A stretch of 64,000 bases of DNA from an uncultured Marinococcus sp. (GTDB lineage: Bacteria > Bacillota > Bacilli > Bacillales > Marinococcaceae). The stretch covers positions 434,001 through 498,000 of the forward strand of contig NZ_CANLSU010000003.1 in assembly GCF_947493875.1 (NCBI RefSeq), given 5' to 3'. Below, one piece after another: positions 27,203 through 36,152 of this stretch. Numbering within the stretch: position 1 is the first letter of the stretch; each line of letters opens with the position of its first letter. A program made the translations under genes and the position numbers. Under the pieces are notes generated by a model. The model was not told the origin of the DNA, did not search any database, and worked only from the letters and a program-made list of their open reading frames with translations.

Positions 27203-27203
27203 G

Positions 27204-28397
27204 TTATTCACCCTTCCTTTTTAGTTGCTGTAAAAAGCTCGTGCCATACTTCGGCATGGATAGACGGAAATTATCCGCTACCGTGGCACCGATATCGGCA
27301 AATGTTTTCCGGGTGCCCAGCGGGGCAGAGCCGGTGCTTTTGCTGTAGGCAAGCAGCGGCACGATTTCACGGGTATGGTCAGTGCCGTGATGGACAGGAT
27401 CGTTTCCATGATCGGCAGTAATAAGCAGAAGATCATTTTCGTCCATTGCGTCGAGCAGCTCCGGCAGCCGGGCGTCAAATTCCTCGAGCGCCTCTCCGTA
27501 ACCCTGCGGATCGCGGCGGTGGCCAAACTTGGCATCAAAATCCACCAAATTCAAAAAGCTGAGCCCGGTAAACGATTTCTGCGCCGTTTCCGTCACACGA
27601 TCCATACCATCCATATTGGAGGAGGTCCGGATCGACTCGGTCACCCCTTCGCCGTCATATATATCGCTGATTTTTCCAATAGCAATGCTGTCGAGTCCTG
27701 CGTCTTCAAGGTCGTTCATGACCGTGCGGCCAAACGGCTTAAGCGCATAATCGTGGCGGTTGGACGTCCGTTCATAGTTTCCAGGGGAGCCTTTGAACGG
27801 ACGCGCGATCACGCGGCCGATCATATACGGTGCTTCGTACGTCATCGCCCGGGCCTTTTCGCAGATGTCGTACAGTTCTTCAATAGGCACCTCATCTTCG
27901 TGGGCCGCGATTTGAAGTACTGAATCCGCCGAGGTATAGACAATCAGCTTGCCGGTCTTTTGGTGCTCTTCGCCAAGTTCTTCAATGATCTCGGTGCCTG
28001 AAGCTACTTTGTTTCCAAGGATGCCCCGGCCGGTTTCCTGTTCGAGCTGCTGCAAAAGCTCATCCGGAAAGCCATCCGGGAATGTGCGGAACGGCTCATC
28101 AATATAAAGGCCCATGATTTCCCAGTGGCCGGTCATCGTGTCTTTGCTTCGCGACATTTCTTCCATGTAGCCGTACGAAGATGTCGGCGCCTCTGAAGCT
28201 TCCACGCCCGGAATTTCCCGGATATTCCCAAGACCGAGCCGTTCAAGGTTGGGAATTTTGATCCCGTTCATATGCTGAGCGATATGGCCGAGCGTGTCGG
28301 CACCTTTATCCCCGTATTCTTCAGCGTCAGGGGCTTCGCCGATACCGACAGAATCCATAACAACTAAAAAAACGCGTGGATACTTGTAGTTTTCCAT
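27204..28397 (-). CDS. deoB: Phosphopentomutase
   Basis: A 397-aa alkaline-phosphatase-fold mutase converting (deoxy)ribose 1-phosphate to the 5-phosphate. The metal site begins with [14 protein letters not shown] and ends with ITADHGNDP and HTREIVPLL; the phospho-Thr lies in [20 protein letters not shown] precedes the ATG at 28397, which I prefer to an upstream in-frame start inside xerD. It overlaps nothing essential in xerD and heads the nucleoside block. Confidence 0.93.
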   Translation of the reverse strand: MENYKYPRVFLVVMDSVGIGEAPDAEEYGDKGADTLGHIAQHMNGIKIPNLERLGLGNIREIPGVEASEAPTSSYGYMEEMSRSKDTMTGHWEIMGLYIDEPFRTFPDGFPDELLQQLEQETGRGILGNKVASGTEIIEELGEEHQKTGKLIVYTSADSVLQIAAHEDEVPIEELYDICEKARAMTYEAPYMIGRVIARPFKGSPGNYERTSNRHDYALKPFGRTVMNDLEDAGLDSIAIGKISDIYDGEGVTESIRTSSNMDGMDRVTETAQKSFTGLSFLNLVDFDAKFGHRRDPQGYGEALEEFDARLPELLDAMDENDLLLITADHGNDPVHHGTDHTREIVPLLAYSKSTGSAPLGTRKTFADIGATVADNFRLSMPKYGTSFLQQLKRKGE

Positions 28398-28416
28398 TGC
28401 TCTCTCTCCTTTTCTG

Positions 28417-29304
28417 CTAGGCCCTTGGATGAGCCTGCAGGTATACATCTTTTAATTTATGGTTGGATACATGGGTATAAATCTGGGTAGTGGAAATATC
28501 GGCGTGTCCGAGCATCTCCTGGACCGCCCGCAGATCTGCCCCGTTTTCGAGCAGGTGGGTGGCGAAGGAATGCCTAAGGGTATGCGGAGTTAATGCTTTT
28601 TCTATGCCCGCTTTGCCTGCCGTTGCTTTTAATATTTTCCAAAAACCCTGCCTTGAAAGCGGATTGCCGTGATGATTTACAAATAGCAGGTCGTGGCGTT
28701 TATTTTTCATCAGAGTACTCCGGCCGTAATGTATGTACGTATCAATAGCCTCGGAAGCCACTTTTCCGAGCGGCACAATCCGCTCTTTGTTTCCTTTGCC
28801 AACACAGCGGATAAATCCCATCTGCAGGTGCACATCAGAAATTTTTAACTCACACAGCTCCGTAACACGCAGACCGGTAGCGTACATGCATTCAAGCATC
28901 GCCTGGTTCCGTTTTGCAAAGGCTGTCGTTCCTTCGGCTGCTGTGAGCAGCCGCTCGACTTCCTGAGTGGACAGCACGGTCGGAAGCTTTTTTTCTCCCT
29001 TTGGAATTTCAATCAATTCCGCAGGATCCTTTTTTACTACCTGTTCACGCAGAAGAAACTGGTGGAACGCCCGGACCGACGACAAAAAGCGCGCCAGCGT
29101 AGCTGTAGAGCGCCCGGCTTCTTTTTGAGCATACAAAAAATCCACGATATCCGCACGTTCTGTGTCCGTCCATGACTCCTTCCCCCGAAGCTGCATAAAT
29201 TTTCTATAGTGTTCCAGGTCTCTTTGATACGACTGAATCGTGTTCTTGGAGAGGCCCTTTTCAACTTGGCAATAATGTATAAAGTCCAGTACCTCCGTGG
29301 TCAT
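28417..29304 (-). CDS. xerD: Tyrosine recombinase XerD
   Basis: A 295-aa recombinase resolving chromosome dimers at dif with XerC (CodV in Bacillus). The N-terminal SAM-like domain ([13 protein letters not shown]) is followed by the catalytic residues: Arg in ATGLRVTEL, Lys in GKGNKER, His/Arg in [10 protein letters not shown], His in LGHADIS and Tyr in TTQIYTHV. Its place between deoB and fur is the Bacillus order; B. subtilis has small yqzK between xerD and fur, absent here. Confidence 0.93.
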   Translation of the reverse strand: MTTEVLDFIHYCQVEKGLSKNTIQSYQRDLEHYRKFMQLRGKESWTDTERADIVDFLYAQKEAGRSTATLARFLSSVRAFHQFLLREQVVKKDPAELIEIPKGEKKLPTVLSTQEVERLLTAAEGTTAFAKRNQAMLECMYATGLRVTELCELKISDVHLQMGFIRCVGKGNKERIVPLGKVASEAIDTYIHYGRSTLMKNKRHDLLFVNHHGNPLSRQGFWKILKATAGKAGIEKALTPHTLRHSFATHLLENGADLRAVQEMLGHADISTTQIYTHVSNHKLKDVYLQAHPRA

Positions 29305-29413
29305 ACGACCGCCTCCTGCTTCCCAATCTTCCCTTCTAAGAATAGCATAGTCGCTTATTACTAGGGAAGGGCGAATGCGGCAGTAAATATACCGCTTTCA
29401 TTCTAACGGACAA

Positions 29414-29449
29414 TAAAAAAAGCACCGCTCTTTGTTAAAAGACGATGCC
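29414..29449 (-). terminator. Terminator of fur
   Basis: GGGCATCGTCTTTT and AAAGAGCGGTGC form an imperfect stem followed by seven T on the minus strand, 11 bp after the fur stop. Confidence 0.8.
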
Positions 29450-29459
29450 CGTACATGTG

Positions 29460-29948
29460 TTAATTCGTGTGCAGCGAAGCAGCCTCCGCACTTTCTTCGT
29501 TCTTTTTTGCCTTCGCCTGACAGCGGTAACAGACCCCGTGGAACGTTAAACGGTGATCCTTTACCTTAAACTGGTAGTCTTTTTCTACAATCTTTTCGAC
29601 CTCTGCAAGCAGGTCCTCCTGGATCTCATCAACGGTTCCGCATTCAATGCAGACGAGATGGTGATGAGAGTGGCTGGCTCCTTCTTTTCGCAGGTCATAC
29701 CGTGAAACTCCATCACCGAAGTTGATTTTATCCACGACTTCAAGTTCATTAAGTAATTCAAGTGTTCTGTACACGGTGGCAAGACCAATTTCCGGCGCTT
29801 TTTCCTTCACCAGAAGGTACACATCTTCTGCACTTAAATGATCTTCTTCATTTTCCAAAAGCACCTGTACAGTTGCTTCCCTCTGAGGGGTCAGCTTGTA
29901 GCTCTGTTCATGCAGCTGTTTCTTAATACGTTCTACCCGATTTTCCAA
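29460..29948 (-). CDS. fur: Ferric uptake regulator Fur
   Basis: A 162-aa metal-dependent repressor. The winged helix (LTPQREATVQVLLE..LATVYRTLELL) is followed by the dimer domain with HSHHHLVC and two CxxC pairs (CIEC, CYRC) for structural zinc. Synteny with xerD and nudF supports Fur rather than PerR or Zur. The start is a TTG at 29948 behind GGGAGGT. The promoter region carries two inverted PerR-type boxes and one Fur-type box (29989-30057). Confidence 0.9.
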   Translation of the reverse strand: MENRVERIKKQLHEQSYKLTPQREATVQVLLENEEDHLSAEDVYLLVKEKAPEIGLATVYRTLELLNELEVVDKINFGDGVSRYDLRKEGASHSHHHLVCIECGTVDEIQEDLLAEVEKIVEKDYQFKVKDHRLTFHGVCYRCQAKAKKNEESAEAASLHTN

Positions 29949-29988
29949 TTATCGCTACCTCCCTTATTCCTTCAAGGGTAATAAACTT

Positions 29989-30017
29989 ATTATAATAATT
30001 TTAAATAAGCCTGTCAA
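29989..30017 (-). promoter_or_regulatory. Perfect-consensus SigA promoter of fur
   Basis: Minus strand TTGACA (30012-30017), exactly 17 bp, TATAAT (29989-29994). Both hexamers match consensus, which normally implies that repression is needed; the PerR-type box at 29990-30004 covers the -10. Confidence 0.9.
29990..30004. promoter_or_regulatory. PerR-type box 1 at fur
   Basis: TTATAATAATTTTAA matches the PerR consensus TTATAATNATTATAA at all but one position and overlaps the fur -10. B. subtilis fur is known to be PerR-repressed. Confidence 0.7.
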
Positions 30018-30025
30018 TATAAAAC

Positions 30026-30040
30026 CGATAACCATTCTCA
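30026..30040. promoter_or_regulatory. Fur-type box at fur
   Basis: On the minus strand TGAGAATGGTTATCG, close to the 7-1-7 Fur consensus TGATAATNATTATCA, just upstream of the fur -35. It would allow autoregulation. Confidence 0.5.
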
Positions 30041-30042
30041 CT

Positions 30043-30057
30043 TTAAAATTATTATAA
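30043..30057. promoter_or_regulatory. PerR-type box 2 at fur
   Basis: TTAAAATTATTATAA is the exact reverse complement of box 1, 38 bp further upstream of fur. The pair encloses the -35 and the Fur-type box. Confidence 0.6.
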
Positions 30058-30173
30058 ATAAATTGGCATGAATTTTGCATACAGACCTTATTTGTCCCGC
30101 AATTTCAGTTATTCAGGCGTTGATTATCAATGATACCCCCATGTGACAGATAAATGACGATATTCAATCTCAA

Positions 30174-30713
30174 TTACCGCTGACCGAGAATGGTTTTTAC
30201 ATACTGCACCGCATACATGGTTTTAGCATCATGAATCTCTTCTCTCTGGATCAACTCGTCCGCTTCCTTCAAGCTTACTTCCTTCAGTTCAATAAATTCA
30301 TCCTCTTCGGTTTCCGGTTCGCCGGCCTCAAGATCGAACGCTTCATACAGATGGACAATTTCGTCTGCAAATCCGGGAGAGGTATAAAATGAAGCAATTT
30401 TCTGCACCCGCCCTGCAGTATACCCGGTTTCTTCTTTTAATTCCCGGGCCGCAGTTTCTTCCGGACTGTCAGTGCCTTCGAGTTTTCCGGCCGGTATTTC
30501 CACCAGCGGTTTTTCGAGCGGCTTGCGGTACTGCTTCACCATCACTATTTTCTGCTCTGGCGTGACTGCCACCACAGCTACCGCGCCGCTGTGATTAATC
30601 ACTTCTCGTTTGCTGCTCCTCCCGTCCGGAAGCGTCACCTCGTGCACCGATAAATCGACGACTTTTCCTTCGAATATCGTTTCCTTCTGCGTTGTTTTTT
30701 CTGTAAAATCCAT
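30174..30713 (-). CDS. nudF: ADP-ribose pyrophosphatase (Nudix)
   Basis: A 179-aa Nudix hydrolase cleaving ADP-ribose to AMP and ribose 5-phosphate. The Nudix box G-x5-E-x7-REUxEE is visible as GKLEGTDSPEETAARELKEETG with its REL-EE core (near residues 78-99). The family's ADP-ribose subgroup has the preceding LVEIPAGK. AGAAAGGACG precedes the ATG. In B. subtilis spoIIM and yqkK lie between fur and nudF; here they are adjacent. Confidence 0.9.
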   Translation of the reverse strand: MDFTEKTTQKETIFEGKVVDLSVHEVTLPDGRSSKREVINHSGAVAVVAVTPEQKIVMVKQYRKPLEKPLVEIPAGKLEGTDSPEETAARELKEETGYTAGRVQKIASFYTSPGFADEIVHLYEAFDLEAGEPETEEDEFIELKEVSLKEADELIQREEIHDAKTMYAVQYVKTILGQR

Positions 30714-30868
30714 TATTAACGTCCTTTCTGCATCGAATATGATTCATTCGTTTTAGTTTACCAGTCTTTAACTGTCTGTGAGAATAGTCATTTGCTTATT
30801 TTCACTCTTCCTAATTATCACCAGATTTGCTACACTATCCAAGTAATCTGATGGAGGAGTTGGACCCC

Positions 30869-31699
30869 ATGAATATTTTTGAAGCTGTTTTTCTAGGAAT
30901 CGTCCAGGGCATTGCAGAATTCCTGCCGATTTCAAGCACCGCCCATATCATCATCGCAGAGTTTCTCCTCGGCCATTCGATCCCCGGCCTGTCATTTGAA
31001 ATTTTTCTGCACCTGGGATCAATCGTAGCTGTAATTTTTTATTTCCGCAAAGATATCGTCCACCTGATTCAGGTCTTTTTCCGTTATATCGCCAAGAGGC
31101 GCCGGGAGGACCGCCCTGAGTTTTTCCTTTGTTTGTACATAGTACTTGCGACCATTATTACCGGCATTCTTGGCGTTTTCCTAGAGGATTCTCTTGGCAG
31201 CGCCCTGAAAACACCAGTCATGATTGCTATATCGCTCACCCTGACCGGCATTTTTCTCATCATCATCGAGCGGGCCTACACGATCGGACGCCGTACGGTG
31301 AATGAAATGACGGCGCTCGATGCCGTCATTGTAGGCCTTGCGCAAACAGTGGCTGTTATCCCCGGCATTTCAAGATCCGGAAGCACGCTGATTGCCGCTT
31401 TATTTTCAGGCCTGGACAGGGAAACGTCGGTCCGGTTTTCATTTCTGCTTTCGATCCCGGTCATTTTAGGATCAACCGTCCTCGCGCTAGGTGATATTAC
31501 AGACGGCAGCCTCGCTTCTATAGGTGCAGTGTCGCTTGTTGCAGCATTTATCGCCTCACTGATCACTTCCTGGCTCGGCATCATCTGGCTGATTAACTTC
31601 CTGAATAAAGGAAAACTCACCTATTTTGCGATCTACTGCTTTCTGCTTGCGCTTGTAACTATTTTATTTCTCGACCCGGGAAGTACAGTAGTTGATTAA
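30869..31699 (+). CDS. uppP: Undecaprenyl-diphosphatase
   Basis: A 276-aa integral membrane BacA/UppP protein that recycles the lipid carrier of cell-wall synthesis and confers bacitracin resistance. The two active-site segments are EFLPISSTAHIII (about 17-30) and PGISRSGSTLIAA (about 160-172). Eight hydrophobic helices are apparent. The ATG at 30869 follows GGAGGAG; an in-frame ATG at 30827 lies too far upstream. Monocistronic, with a bidirectional terminator behind it. Confidence 0.92.
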   Translation: MNIFEAVFLGIVQGIAEFLPISSTAHIIIAEFLLGHSIPGLSFEIFLHLGSIVAVIFYFRKDIVHLIQVFFRYIAKRRREDRPEFFLCLYIVLATIITGILGVFLEDSLGSALKTPVMIAISLTLTGIFLIIIERAYTIGRRTVNEMTALDAVIVGLAQTVAVIPGISRSGSTLIAALFSGLDRETSVRFSFLLSIPVILGSTVLALGDITDGSLASIGAVSLVAAFIASLITSWLGIIWLINFLNKGKLTYFAIYCFLLALVTILFLDPGSTVVD

Positions 31700-31712
31700 C
31701 GGGTCATAACAT

Positions 31713-31742
31713 AAAAATCCAGCCGGAGCCGGCTGGATTTTG
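31713..31742. terminator. Bidirectional terminator between uppP and PTS IIA
   Basis: AAAATCCAGCCGG and CCGGCTGGATTTT: a perfect stem with A and T tracts, serving the convergent genes on both sides. Confidence 0.9.
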
Positions 31743-31749
31743 TATTTCA

Positions 31750-32250
31750 TTATTTTTTTACAGTGACCGTCGCTACCACCGTTTCTCCTGCCTTCAGGCG
31801 GTTCTCACTGTTCATCTGAATGTTTTCCACCTGATCGCCTTCCGTGAATACGACCGGTGTGATTTTGCTGGCAGCTTTTTCACTGATCACATCCATATCA
31901 AATTCCATCAGCAGCTCCCCCTCTTCGACGCTGTCTCCCTCGGATACTTTGCATGTAAAGCCTTCTCCGTCAAGAGACACCGTTTCAAGACCGATATGAA
32001 TTAATACATCCAGGCCTTCTTCGGAACGAATGCCGATGGCGTGTTTCGTGGGAAAGATTTGCTCTACCTTCCCTTTGACCGGGGAAAGAATAATTCCTTC
32101 CGATGGATCCACCGCAAATCCTTCTCCCATCATTTTTTCTGAAAATGTTGGATCCGGCACTTCTGTTATATCAACGAATGCTCCGCTGACTGGTGATTTT
32201 ATTGTAACGTCTACAGGCTTTTGCTCTTTTCCAAATAATTTTTTTAACAT
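31750..32250 (-). CDS. Glucose-family PTS IIA component
   Basis: A stand-alone 166-aa EIIA-Glc domain. The phospho-acceptor is His85 in LIHIGLET and His70 in TKHAIGI assists; AVDPSEGIILSPVKGKV is the family core. It accepts phosphate from HPr and passes it to a glucose-family IIBC encoded elsewhere, and may regulate carbon use. The ATG at 32250 lies 10 nt after AAGGAA; a GTG at 32259 is too near it. No IIBC neighbour is present. Confidence 0.88.
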   Translation of the reverse strand: MLKKLFGKEQKPVDVTIKSPVSGAFVDITEVPDPTFSEKMMGEGFAVDPSEGIILSPVKGKVEQIFPTKHAIGIRSEEGLDVLIHIGLETVSLDGEGFTCKVSEGDSVEEGELLMEFDMDVISEKAASKITPVVFTEGDQVENIQMNSENRLKAGETVVATVTVKK

Positions 32251-32528
32251 ATCATTCACTTCCTTTTTATATAGTCACAACTGCGATCAAGCTGTGCGGA
32301 TGCTTTAGTAAGTGTAACGAACTTCACGCCTGCGCACAAACCTTCCGGAACGCTCTTATCATTACAAGCTACATAATGCAGGACGAAACGCTCTTTTTTG
32401 AACGCTTGTACAATACGTTTTAAATGAGCGTGAATAAGGAATAGAACTCTATTCTAATTGTATATACCTTCTTTTTATAGCGATTTAAACCTTCATTCTA
32501 TATATAGTCAAACACAGGGGGTGCGCAG
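32251..32528. other. Divergent intergenic region, PTS IIA / carotenoid operon
   Basis: 278 bp without a gene. It must hold both promoters. Toward the acyltransferase there is a TATATA at 32499-32506 without a convincing -35. ACGCTC and GAGCGT flank the stretch around 32387-32432 and could form a loop. No known riboswitch or operator is recognisable. Confidence 0.4.
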
Positions 32529-33239
32529 ATGATTACAGAAAATAAACAGCCGCTTTTTGAAAAGTTGTTTTATTTGTATGACCGGCGCTTGATCCATAAG
32601 CATTTTTCTGCCGTACATATGCACAACAACAGCATCTACACCGATGATGCTGCGCTTTTTTATGTCAATCACAGCAACTGGTGGGACGGACTTTTAATCT
32701 ACTTTTTAAATAAATACTGGTTCCGCCATCCCGGCTACGTCATGATGGACGAAGAAGGACTGCGTGAATTTCCTTTCTTCCGCAGGCTCGGGGCCTATTC
32801 GGTGGACCGCAGCAGCCGCCGAGACGTTATCCATGCCCTCCGCCATACAGAAGAGAAGCTCGTAAACGGCCATCACGTCTGGCTGTTCCCGCAGGGGGCG
32901 GAAATCCACGCCGATCATTTTCCGATCACCCTTCAGCCCGGCATTTCCTACCTTCTTCCCAGGGTGGACGTTCCATTTGTACCGGTTACGATGCACTACA
33001 CATTTTTGCATCATCAAAAGCCTGAAATTTTTATCAATATTGGCCCACCGCTCCCGCGGACACCGGAAAACCTCGCTTCAAGAGCGGCAGCCCAGGATGC
33101 ACTTGAGCGCCATCTGCAGCATCAGTGGGACGAGATGCGTGAAGACATCGCGTACGAGCACCTGGACAACTACACTACTGTTTTGAGAGGTTCGCAGACA
33201 ATGAGCAGCTGGTGGACCGGCCTCCGGCAGAAAAAATAG
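32529..33239 (+). CDS. PlsC-like acyltransferase of the carotenoid cluster
   Basis: A 236-aa acyltransferase. NHSNWWDG (near residue 46) is the catalytic NHx4D box and FPQGAE the second PlsC motif. There is no obvious membrane helix. It starts the operon with a glycosyltransferase and a carotenoid desaturase/oxidase, so it most likely acylates the sugar of a glycosyl carotenoid, the role of CrtO in staphyloxanthin synthesis although by a different protein family. AGGGGGTG precedes the ATG. Confidence 0.75.
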   Translation: MITENKQPLFEKLFYLYDRRLIHKHFSAVHMHNNSIYTDDAALFYVNHSNWWDGLLIYFLNKYWFRHPGYVMMDEEGLREFPFFRRLGAYSVDRSSRRDVIHALRHTEEKLVNGHHVWLFPQGAEIHADHFPITLQPGISYLLPRVDVPFVPVTMHYTFLHHQKPEIFINIGPPLPRTPENLASRAAAQDALERHLQHQWDEMREDIAYEHLDNYTTVLRGSQTMSSWWTGLRQKK

Positions 33240-33253
33240 AAAGGACGCCCGCC

Positions 33254-34360
33254 ATGTTTCTATGGATTCTCGTATGTATCCTCAGTGCCTGGACGATATT
33301 TACGTTCATTAATGTGTGGACTCTGCCTTCTCTCGCCTCTTTTTCTTTTCCAAAGCGCCCGGGCTTGATCAGCGTGCTTGTACCGCTTCGCAATGAAGAA
33401 CGAAACGTGCCGGCGCTTGTGCGGAGCCTCCGCCAGGCCGACGATCTAAAAACAGAATTCATCTTTCTCGATGACCATTCCACGGACCGCACAAAAATGC
33501 TCCTGCAGGATGCTGTCCGCTCTTGGCCCAATGCACGTTACATTGAAGGGACTGCGCTTCCGGAAGGCTGGAACGGCAAGGTGCATGCCTGTCATCAGCT
33601 TTCCCGGGAAGCTTCCGGACAGTATTTGTGCTTTATTGATGCTGACGTACGAGTGCACGCGGATGCCCTCCGATGGGCAGAGGGCGCTCTTCAGAAGCAT
33701 GACGCCGGCCTGGTTACCGGATTTCCTCATTTCAAAACTGAGGGCTTCTGGGGCCGGCTGCTTGTGTATATGCAGCATTTTGTCGTGTATGCTCATCTTC
33801 CTGTTCCAGTTGCCAACCGCACCACCTGGAGGGCTTTTACTGCAGCGCACGGAGCTTTTTTATTTTTCAGCCGGCCGGCCTATGACCGGGCTGGTGGCCA
33901 TGCCGCTGTCAAACAGGCGCTCGTTGATGATATGGCGCTTGCCCAGAATATAAAATCGCACGGTTTAAAAACACTGCTTGTTTCTCCGGGCTCGGCCGTT
34001 ACCTGCTATATGTACAAGTCGAGCCGGGAGGCGTGGCTTGGCTTCAGTAAAAATATTTTCCCCGGGATCGGCCGCTCAGCAGTCATTGCTGTGGCAGTCA
34101 TTGCTGTGCATACGCTTTTTTTTATCGTGCCGGCCTTTCTTCTGCTGGCTGCCGTTGTTCTAGCCGAGTGGCAGCTGGCCATTCCATATGTGCTGACAGC
34201 TGTGCTTCGCACCGGCATTACCTTAAAAGCTTCCCACCCGTGGTGGACGGTACTTGTTCAGCCTCTTTCTTCGGGGGTCATGATCGCTGTGCTGCTGTAC
34301 TCGATTTATTTGGATAAAACGAAAAAAGGCTACTCTTGGAAAGGGCGGACCTACCAATGA
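33254..34360 (+). CDS. Glycosyltransferase family 2, CrtQ-like
   Basis: A 368-aa membrane glycosyltransferase. One N-terminal helix, a GT2 domain (SVLVPLRNEERNVPALVRSL; FLDDHSTDRT; the metal-binding CFIDADVRVH) and three to four C-terminal helices. This layout fits CrtQ, which glucosylates the carboxyl end of a C30 carotenoid acid in Staphylococcus. The ATG at 33254 follows AAAGGA. Its stop overlaps the next start (ATGA). Confidence 0.8.
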   Translation: MFLWILVCILSAWTIFTFINVWTLPSLASFSFPKRPGLISVLVPLRNEERNVPALVRSLRQADDLKTEFIFLDDHSTDRTKMLLQDAVRSWPNARYIEGTALPEGWNGKVHACHQLSREASGQYLCFIDADVRVHADALRWAEGALQKHDAGLVTGFPHFKTEGFWGRLLVYMQHFVVYAHLPVPVANRTTWRAFTAAHGAFLFFSRPAYDRAGGHAAVKQALVDDMALAQNIKSHGLKTLLVSPGSAVTCYMYKSSREAWLGFSKNIFPGIGRSAVIAVAVIAVHTLFFIVPAFLLLAAVVLAEWQLAIPYVLTAVLRTGITLKASHPWWTVLVQPLSSGVMIAVLLYSIYLDKTKKGYSWKGRTYQ

Positions 34361-35847
34361 CCACTACTGCTGTTATCGGTGCCGGGCTCGGCGGCTTAAG
34401 CGCTGCCATCGTGCTCGCCAAAACAGGCCAGAATGTTACTGTATATGAAAAAAACGAACGGGCTGGAGGAAAGCTCCGCCCGTTCCAGCTTGGAACCCAC
34501 GCATTTGATTACGGACCCAACACCATTACGATGCCGGATATATTTCGCCGCGTGCTTGCTTTTGCCGGCAGGGAGCCCGAAAATCTCCTTCCGTTCAGGC
34601 AGCTGCCGGAGCACACCCGTAATTATTTCCCTGACGGCAGCACGCTCGAGGTTTCTTCAGACGCCGCCGAAACAAAACAGGCTATTGCCCGCCTTTCGGA
34701 AGCAGACGCCTCACGGTACGATGACTACCTTCGGGAGGTCAAGCGGCTTTACAAGCTCGCCACGGCAAATTTTCTGCAGCGCACCTTTGAGTCACCGTTG
34801 GATTACCTTTCCCCGGGGCTTGCCCTTGCTCTTCGCAAAGTGCGTCCGGCTACCACCATGCATGCTTTCCACCGCCGTTTTTTTAAGCATCCGGATGTAC
34901 AGCAGGCGTTCGACCGTTATGCGACCTATATCGGTTCTTCTCCGTACGATACCCCGGCAACGTTTGCGCTGATTGCCCACCTTGAGCTTGCTGATGGCGT
35001 ATACTATACTCCGGGCGGAAATGTGAAAATTGCCGATGTGTTTTATGAAACGGCCAGAGAGCTTGGTGTCACCTTTTCGTTCAATGATCCTGTGCACCAC
35101 GTCTCCACACACAATGGACGTGCTCAAACTGTTTATGCGGCCTCGGGCTCTCTGGAGGTGGACAGCGTGGTACTAAACGGTGACCTTCTCAGCCAGTATC
35201 CGCTGCTTTTCCCGGCCTCCGCTCAGCAAGACCGAACGGTTCCAAAGAATCCTGAGCCATCGATTTCCGCGTTTGTAATCATGGCCGGGCTGAACACCCG
35301 CCTGTCGCAGTTGAAGCATCATCAGGTGTATTTTTCTGCGGATTATCCTGAAGAATTTGAACAGCTTAAGCATGGATTGTTTCCGGATGATCCGACCGTT
35401 TATATCAGCAACTCTTCGTACAGCGACCACGGCCAGTCCCCGGATGGCGACAATCTGTTTATTCTAATTAATGCCCCGGCACTTCCCGGAGGCGCTATGA
35501 CAGAGGAAGAAAAACAGTCCTACAAAAACCTGGTATACGACAAGCTGGAGGAATTTGACCTTTTTCTTCGTCCGCATATTGTGGAGGAACAAGTACTCGG
35601 TCCGTCTTATCTGGAAGGAACGTTTGGCGCATACAAAGGCTCCATTTACGGTCTTGCCTCCAACCGTCGGAAGGATGCGTTTCTGCGACCCTTCAACCGC
35701 TCCCAGGATTTGAAGAATGTTTATTTTGCCGGCGGCTCCACCCACCCCGGCGGCGGTTCGCCAATGGTAACCACCAGCGGCGTTCTGGCTGCCTCCGCCC
35801 TGCTTAAGGATAATGGCATTCTGCTCGACTTCTGGGGAAATAGATGA
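34357..35847 (+). CDS. Carotenoid desaturase/oxidase (CrtN/CrtP family)
   Basis: A 496-aa flavoprotein. The N-terminal FAD loop GAGLGGLSAAIVLAKTG and YEKNERAGGK are diagnostic of phytoene-desaturase-like enzymes, and the C-terminal FAGGSTHPGGGSPMVTTSG closes the FAD site. The family includes CrtN (desaturase) and CrtP/CrtNb (terminal methyl oxidase); the neighbouring glycosyl- and acyltransferase favour the oxidase, which makes the aldehyde or acid that is then glycosylated. No carotenoid synthase (CrtM) is in the window. ATGA overlap with the glycosyltransferase. Confidence 0.82.
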   Translation: MTTTAVIGAGLGGLSAAIVLAKTGQNVTVYEKNERAGGKLRPFQLGTHAFDYGPNTITMPDIFRRVLAFAGREPENLLPFRQLPEHTRNYFPDGSTLEVSSDAAETKQAIARLSEADASRYDDYLREVKRLYKLATANFLQRTFESPLDYLSPGLALALRKVRPATTMHAFHRRFFKHPDVQQAFDRYATYIGSSPYDTPATFALIAHLELADGVYYTPGGNVKIADVFYETARELGVTFSFNDPVHHVSTHNGRAQTVYAASGSLEVDSVVLNGDLLSQYPLLFPASAQQDRTVPKNPEPSISAFVIMAGLNTRLSQLKHHQVYFSADYPEEFEQLKHGLFPDDPTVYISNSSYSDHGQSPDGDNLFILINAPALPGGAMTEEEKQSYKNLVYDKLEEFDLFLRPHIVEEQVLGPSYLEGTFGAYKGSIYGLASNRRKDAFLRPFNRSQDLKNVYFAGGSTHPGGGSPMVTTSGVLAASALLKDNGILLDFWGNR

Positions 35848-35887
35848 CCGGAACAGTCTTCTGCCTTTCAATATCACCGGCACATAC

Positions 35888-35924
35888 AAACAGCCCCGCT
35901 TTTATCGTGAGCAGGGCTGTTTTC
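35888..35924 (+). terminator. Terminator of the carotenoid operon
   Basis: AAACAGCCCCGC and GCAGGGCTGTTTT form a stem with one mismatch and an 11-nt loop, followed by T. Confidence 0.75.
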
Positions 35925-35940
35925 ATTAGAAGGATAATGA

Positions 35941-36117
35941 TTATTTATTTTTAAAATCGCCTTTTTTATCCTGGGCAACGCCTTTAAGCTTATCTTTCTT
36001 TCCTTCACGCTGCATTTTGGAATTGTTTGTGGCGCTTCCCATCCGGTCTTTTGCTTCCCCTTTAACCTTGTTCGCGTTTCCTTTTAGTTTGTCACCAAAA
36101 CCCTTTTTACTGCTCAT
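35941..36117 (-). CDS. csbD: CsbD-like stress protein
   Basis: A 58-aa very hydrophilic protein, rich in Lys, Gly and Asp, with the repeated motif (G)DKLKGNANKVKGEAKDRMG and KLKGVAQDKKGDFKNK typical of the CsbD family. Such proteins accumulate in stressed cells; the molecular role is unknown. The ATG at 36117 follows GGAGGG. A sigma-B-like promoter lies upstream (36153-36178), in keeping with csbD control in B. subtilis. Confidence 0.85.
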   Translation of the reverse strand: MSSKKGFGDKLKGNANKVKGEAKDRMGSATNNSKMQREGKKDKLKGVAQDKKGDFKNK

Positions 36118-36152
36118 CTGTGATCCCTCCATGATGTCTGTCTACAGCAGGC

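Noticed and set aside
30121-30135. TGATTATCAATGATA as a Fur box between fur and nudF
   Set aside because: The 7-1-7 symmetry is poor and it is downstream of nudF with no promoter to control.
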